This document shows positions 6,191-9,017 of a stretch of DNA of 9,017 bases, one piece after another; the stretch's first letter is position 1; each line of letters begins with the position of its first letter. Where the stretch lies: NCBI GenBank assembly GCA_003132825.1, contig PKYX01000187.1, positions 1 to 9,017 of the forward strand, given 5' to 3'. Below the pieces are notes generated by a model. It saw only the letters and a program-made list of their open reading frames with translations. It had not been told where the DNA came from and searched no databases. The DNA is from Acidobacteriaceae bacterium. GTDB taxonomy: Bacteria; Acidobacteriota; Terriglobia; Terriglobales; Acidobacteriaceae. The position numbers and the translations under genes are program-made.

Positions 6191-7825
6191 TTGGCCTACG
6201 ACGACCTACGCCAGTGGATCGCGGCTCTGGACCGCGCCGGCGAATTGAAGAAAATTCAAACCGAAGTCGATCCCATCCTGGAGATCGCCGAAATTACCGA
6301 CCGTGTGAGCAAGGGCGTCGGCAAGACTCGGGGGGCGACCGGGACTGCCGCGCATCCGGTCGGGCGAAGCTCCGAAGTGCCCGGAGGCCCCGCTCTGCTT
6401 TTTGAAAACATCAAAGGTCATCCTGGCGCTCAAGTCCTCATCAACCAGTTCGGCTCCTCGCGCCGCATGAATCTCGCGCTCGAAGTGGACTCCTTCGATC
6501 AGGTCGCCGGCCGCATCCGCACGTTCATGGACGTCAAGTCCCCGCAAGGCTTCCTCGACAAAATCAAGATGCTGCCCATGCTCACTGAGATGAGCAAGTT
6601 CTTCCCCAAGACGATTCCAACCGGCCCTTGCAAGGAAGTGATCCGCAAGGACAGCTTCTCGCTGAATCAGTTTCCCATTCTGCAGTGCTGGCCGAAGGAC
6701 GCTGGCCGCTTCATCACCCTGCCCTGCGTTACCACCCGCGACCCGAAGACCGGCAAACGCAACTTGGGCTGTTACCGCATGCAGGTCTATGACGAGCGCA
6801 CCACCGGGATGCACTGGCAGAGGCAAAAAATCGGGGCCGAACACTACCGGGAAGCACTGCGGACTGCAGGTGCCCGATCCTTCCCTGATTCGGGACAGGC
6901 TGGGGATTTGACTGCCGCCGTAGACCTCATGGCCCGCTCTTCCGGCGGCTCGGTTCTTGCCGAGGGCGGTCCGGCTGGCAAGATGGAAGTCGCGGTCGCC
7001 ATCGGCACCGATCCTGCCATTACCTTTTCCGCCATCGTCCCCGCGCCGCCCGAGGTCGAGGAGTATCTCATTGCCGGCTTCCTGCGCCAGAAGCCGGTCG
7101 AGCTGGTGCAATGCGAAACCGTGGACCTCGAAGTCCCCGCCAGTGCGGAGATCGTTCTCGAAGGCCACGTCCATCTCGACGAACTGCGACGCGAAGGCCC
7201 GTTCGGAGACCACACCGGCTTTTACTCGCTCGAAGATCTCTATCCCGTCTTCCACCTCTCCTGTATCACCCACCGCAAAGATCCTATTTACTCGACCACC
7301 ATCGTCGGCAAGCCGCCGCAAGAAGACGCTTACATGGGGAAGGCCGTCGAGCGCATTTTTCTTCCGCTGATGAAGCTCACGATCCCTGAACTGGTGGACA
7401 TCAACCTGCCCATCGAGGGCGTGTTCCATAACCTGATGATCGTCTCCATCCGGAAGTCCTATCCCGGCCAGGCGCGCAAGGTGATGAATGCCATCTGGTC
7501 GCTCGGTCAGGCCATGTTCACCAAGTGCGTCATCGTGGTGGATGAAGATGTCAACGTGCAGGACACGGGCGACGTGACACTCAAAGTGCTTAATCATATC
7601 GATCCCGAGCGCGACATCCAGTTCATCCTCGGTCCCATCGATTCGCTCGACCACGCCTCCCGCCTGCCCAACTACGGATCGAAGATGGGCATCGACGCCA
7701 CTCGCAAGTGGCCTAGCGAAGGCTTCACCCGCCCCTGGCCGAATGAGATCCTGATGGATTCGAAGACCAAGTCTCTGGTGGACAGCAAGTGGAAGGCTCT
7801 GGCGAAAGAGCTGGGGATCGACTAG
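6191..7825 (+). CDS. ubiD: UbiD-family (prenylated-FMN) decarboxylase
   Basis: 544 residues; reversible decarboxylation of aromatic or unsaturated acids using prenylated FMN and a divalent metal. In quinone synthesis the substrate is 4-hydroxy-3-polyprenylbenzoate or its menaquinone counterpart. The start is TTG at 6191 (MAYDDLRQWI), with GAGGA 5 nt upstream. Landmarks: GPALLFENIKG (67-76), NLGCYRMQVYD (191-201, cofactor/metal Asn and Arg), MHWQRQKIGAEHY (207-219), EVAVAIGTDPA (266-276), LEVPASAEIVLEG (313-325), EGPFGDHTGFY (335-345, acidic active-site segment), YSTTIVGKPPQED (367-379), VDINLPIEG (402-410), YPGQARKVMNAIWS (424-437) and SKMGIDATRKWP (497-508). The length exceeds the roughly 490-500 residues of E. 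coli UbiD because of extra loops near 41-65 and 222-263. The UbiX flavin prenyltransferase is not in the window. A menaquinone role is plausible but not shown. Confidence 0.95.
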   Translation: MAYDDLRQWIAALDRAGELKKIQTEVDPILEIAEITDRVSKGVGKTRGATGTAAHPVGRSSEVPGGPALLFENIKGHPGAQVLINQFGSSRRMNLALEVDSFDQVAGRIRTFMDVKSPQGFLDKIKMLPMLTEMSKFFPKTIPTGPCKEVIRKDSFSLNQFPILQCWPKDAGRFITLPCVTTRDPKTGKRNLGCYRMQVYDERTTGMHWQRQKIGAEHYREALRTAGARSFPDSGQAGDLTAAVDLMARSSGGSVLAEGGPAGKMEVAVAIGTDPAITFSAIVPAPPEVEEYLIAGFLRQKPVELVQCETVDLEVPASAEIVLEGHVHLDELRREGPFGDHTGFYSLEDLYPVFHLSCITHRKDPIYSTTIVGKPPQEDAYMGKAVERIFLPLMKLTIPELVDINLPIEGVFHNLMIVSIRKSYPGQARKVMNAIWSLGQAMFTKCVIVVDEDVNVQDTGDVTLKVLNHIDPERDIQFILGPIDSLDHASRLPNYGSKMGIDATRKWPSEGFTRPWPNEILMDSKTKSLVDSKWKALAKELGID

Positions 7826-7849
7826 GCTCGACCCCCGTTCCAGGGGAGC
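7826..7849 (+). other. Hairpin just after ubiD, weak terminator candidate
   Basis: GCT (7826-7828) with AGC (7847-7849) and CCCC with GGGG (7843-7846) form an interrupted 7-bp stem immediately after the stop codon. There is no T run, so an intrinsic terminator is doubtful and read-through into the leader at 7980 is possible. Confidence 0.25.
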
Positions 7850-7979
7850 AAGCGACCTCCCACCAAACCTCATTTGCCGGGTTATGGGTTTGCCTTCTGC
7901 CCCGAAGTAACTAGCTGATACTGCGGGATGTTTCGAGCCTTCGAGCGCCGCCCGGCGAGAGCACATCCAAGCCCGGCGG

Positions 7980-8096
7980 CAGGTACAGCCGAGGAGCGAT
8001 TGTTCCCGCTTCGGCGCTCTGGAACCAAGCTGGGGTCACGGGGCAGCGGCAGGTACTTTCGTAACCTCCCACGATCAGCCAGGAGGTCCCATACTG
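7980..8096 (+). promoter_or_regulatory. Structured leader resembling the c-di-AMP (ydaO/yuaA) riboswitch
   Basis: The order of elements fits the ydaO architecture. GCCGAG (7988-7993) plays the part of the conserved GCCGAA. A stem follows (GAGCG 7994-7998 with CGCTC 8015-8019), then GGAACC (8021-8026) whose ACC pairs with GGT (8034-8036) inside GGGGTCA. Next comes a stem-loop GGTAC-TTTC-GTAACC (8052-8066) like the GGGAUACCUUCUGUCCC element of the Thermoanaerobacter RNA. CACGATCAGC (8071-8080) corresponds to CCGACAGC, and GGAGGT (8082-8087) to GGAGGC. P1 would be GCC 7988-7990 with GGT 8085-8087, extended by CAG-TA with TACTG (8092-8096). The conserved GAAUC and CUAAC boxes are not exact. A cobalamin-type B12 box is the main rival (AGCCAGGAG present), but the other cobalamin elements are absent. 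It lies 8 nt before the PilZ-like gene. Known family role: c-di-AMP binding controls expression of the gene downstream. Confidence 0.55.
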
Positions 8097-8104
8097 AGTC
8101 CGCC

Positions 8105-8707
8105 ATGAGCAATTTCCCCCATCCCCCAGACCATTCGCGTCACCCCCAACGGCCCACGCGTGTGCGGCCGACCGAATACACACCCGCCGTGCTTCGGGTT
8201 GAAGACGGCAGCTGCACGCAGGCCACGCTGGAAATCTATTCTTTGACCGGCGGACTCCTTTCCCTGCGAAAACCTCTAAACCGGGGGGCGCGCGCTAGAT
8301 TAATTTTCTTGACCGAAGACGGCCCGGTACTCGGCTTGGCAGAAATGCTGATGCCGGTTTCTTGGACGGAGCAGCCGTTCCGGTTCGTGGGCTTGAACGA
8401 GGATGACGAACACCGATTGCGAGCAGCGACCCAACCGGCGGCTCAACCGGCGGCTCAACCAGCGAAAGAACGGAGCTCGACCGCCGCAGAGAGCGCACCG
8501 AAGAGGCTCGAACCGCCGACGGGAGCCTCAGAACCTGCTCCTACGCTCGATGCAGAAGCGCCCTGGATTGAGAAATACCGGGCGGCGATCGATGGCAACG
8601 TGCCGCAGCCCCGGAGTTTGCGCAAGATTTTCCTCGCGGCGCTGACTGCCGTGACCCTTGGGGCCGGCCTCCTGGTCTGCGTCCTCCAGTCTCACCTGCT
8701 GCGATAG
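8105..8707 (+). CDS. PilZ-like protein with C-terminal membrane anchor
   Basis: 200 residues. Residues 18-108 form a PilZ-like beta barrel: TRVRPTEYTPAVLRVED, ATLEIYSLTGGLLSLRKPL, ARARLIFLTEDGPVLGLAEML, PFRFVGLNEDDEHRLRAA. PilZ domains bind c-di-GMP through RxxxR and (D/N)xSxxG. Here the second motif reads IYSLTG, keeping Ser and Gly but lacking the acidic/Asn residue, and the first is unclear, so c-di-GMP binding may be lost. A Pro/Ala/Gln-rich linker (109-150) with QPAA repeats follows, then PWIEKYRAAID (153-163) and a membrane segment (about 174-195: KIFLAALTAVTLGAGLLVCVL). The barrel is probably cytoplasmic. I take ATG 8105; the frame stays open back to 7928, but that part is the structured leader. 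No ribosome-binding site lies at normal distance; AGGAGGT (8081-8087) is 17 nt away and belongs to the folded leader. Confidence 0.75.
   Translation: MSNFPHPPDHSRHPQRPTRVRPTEYTPAVLRVEDGSCTQATLEIYSLTGGLLSLRKPLNRGARARLIFLTEDGPVLGLAEMLMPVSWTEQPFRFVGLNEDDEHRLRAATQPAAQPAAQPAKERSSTAAESAPKRLEPPTGASEPAPTLDAEAPWIEKYRAAIDGNVPQPRSLRKIFLAALTAVTLGAGLLVCVLQSHLLR
8432..8467 (+). repeat. 12-bp tandem repeat encoding QPAA
   Basis: Two identical 12-base units (8432-8443, 8444-8455) and a diverged third (8456-8467) encode QPAA-QPAA-QPAK in the linker of the PilZ-like protein. Linker length could vary in frame by slippage. Confidence 0.85.
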
Positions 8708-8821
8708 AGCAGGACAGCCCGCTGCGTGGCTCAGCTCCTGACGCCAGAATCCACAATGGCAAACTGCGGTGCGGAGTCTGCCCGCCCGACGCACGCCAAA
8801 CCCCCGGGTCTTGGGTTGCGA

Positions 8822-8842
8822 GGGGCGCTTGCAGGGCGCCTC
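8822..8842. other. Hairpin between two convergent genes
   Basis: GGGGCGC (8822-8828) pairs with GCGCCTC (8836-8842), 7 bp with one G-T pair and a 7-nt loop. It sits in the 141-bp gap between the PilZ-like gene and the convergent minus-strand gene. No T run is present on either strand, so it is at best a weak bidirectional terminator. Confidence 0.35.
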
Positions 8843-8848
8843 TGAACG

Positions 8849-9017
8849 CTAACGTCCCGACCCGGTGAGCGCGATGCGATGAGGGCTGGCCGGATCGGAC
8901 GCCGTGATCACGAGCGTCCCCAGCCGGGGGCCGGCAATCGCTGGCTTGAATGTAACCTTCACCTCGCAACTGGCACCCGGGGGCAGGCTCGAGCTGCAGG
9001 TGTTGGTTTGCGAGAAA
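8849..9017 (-). CDS. C-terminus of a choice-of-anchor-D / ASH (HYDIN-like) domain protein
   Basis: Only the last 55 residues are present, running off the right edge; there is no start in the window. The stretch reads FSQTNTCSSSLPPGASCEVK, VTFKPAIAGPRLGTLVIT, ASDPASPHRIALTGSGR, then TAG (8851-8849). This is the characteristic Ig-like repeat of choice-of-anchor-D/ASH modules (TNTC-S-L-PGASC-V-VTF-P-G-GTL-I---S--ALTG-G), found in tandem in large secreted Acidobacteriota proteins. The paired Cys (TNTC and GASC) are conserved in that repeat type. The full protein is probably exported and may carry many such repeats, but its N-terminal function cannot be seen. It is convergent with the PilZ-like gene. 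Confidence 0.88.
   Translation of the reverse strand, partial: FSQTNTCSSSLPPGASCEVKVTFKPAIAGPRLGTLVITASDPASPHRIALTGSGR

Noticed and set aside
6206..7966. 586-codon open frame antisense to ubiD
   Set aside because: Shadow of the strongly coding plus-strand frame in GC-rich DNA; no domain-like sequence, and ubiD is unmistakable.
7980..8096. Cobalamin riboswitch
   Set aside because: Only AGCCAGGAG of the B12 box matches; the other conserved cobalamin segments are not found and the gene downstream has no B12 link. Kept as an alternative only.
7928..8104. Extended N-terminus for the PilZ-like protein
   Set aside because: Arg/Ser-rich low-quality peptide read from the structured leader; homologous-looking sequence begins after ATG 8105.

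Overview
The window looks like chromosomal DNA of a high-GC Acidobacteriota-type bacterium (Terriglobia/Koribacter-like). This is inferred from GC-rich coding sequence, a secreted NHL-repeat protein, a choice-of-anchor-D-type secreted protein, an Acidobacteria-style PilZ-like membrane protein, and frequent TTG/GTG starts. No marker gene is complete enough for a firmer placement.

Layout. Positions 1-795 (minus) hold a small GTG-started coiled-coil protein built on 7-residue repeats, followed by the 5' part of rimO (TTG start, cut by the left edge). A 48-base 3' fragment of a tRNA-Gly(CCC), with no 5' half, sits at 846-893 and resembles an integrase attachment-site remnant. A strong intrinsic terminator (982-1010) ends the secreted NHL beta-propeller gene at 1036-2163 (minus). 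A palindrome-rich 530-bp gap follows, then a small conserved hypothetical gene (2694-2936, plus) with its own terminator candidate, and a deazaflavin/F420-type nitroreductase-fold gene (3084-3458, plus). The latter overlaps tail-to-tail by 23 bp with an exported inosine-uridine-type nucleoside hydrolase (3436-4428, minus). That hydrolase lies just downstream of a FabF/type II KS-like ketosynthase (4450-5700, minus), probably in the same transcript.

From 5701 to 6190 there is a divergent intergenic region with a possible small CxxC protein (5746-6003), a TATAAT box, and a degenerate dispersed repeat with inverted ends (6058-6174). The repeat lies in the leader of a full-length UbiD-family decarboxylase gene (6191-7825, TTG start). 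Between ubiD and the next gene is a structured leader (about 7980-8096). Its ordered motifs match the architecture of the c-di-AMP (ydaO/yuaA) riboswitch as I know it. It precedes a PilZ-like, C-terminally membrane-anchored protein (8105-8707). The right edge holds the C-terminus of a minus-strand choice-of-anchor-D (ASH/HYDIN-like) secreted protein.

The most interesting signal is the c-di-AMP-riboswitch-like leader in front of a PilZ-like gene, which would link two cyclic-dinucleotide systems. Other points to check are the truncated tRNA-Gly fragment, the ketosynthase with a non-standard C-terminal gating loop, and a UbiD protein with two extra loops and a Gln where I expected a metal-ligand His.
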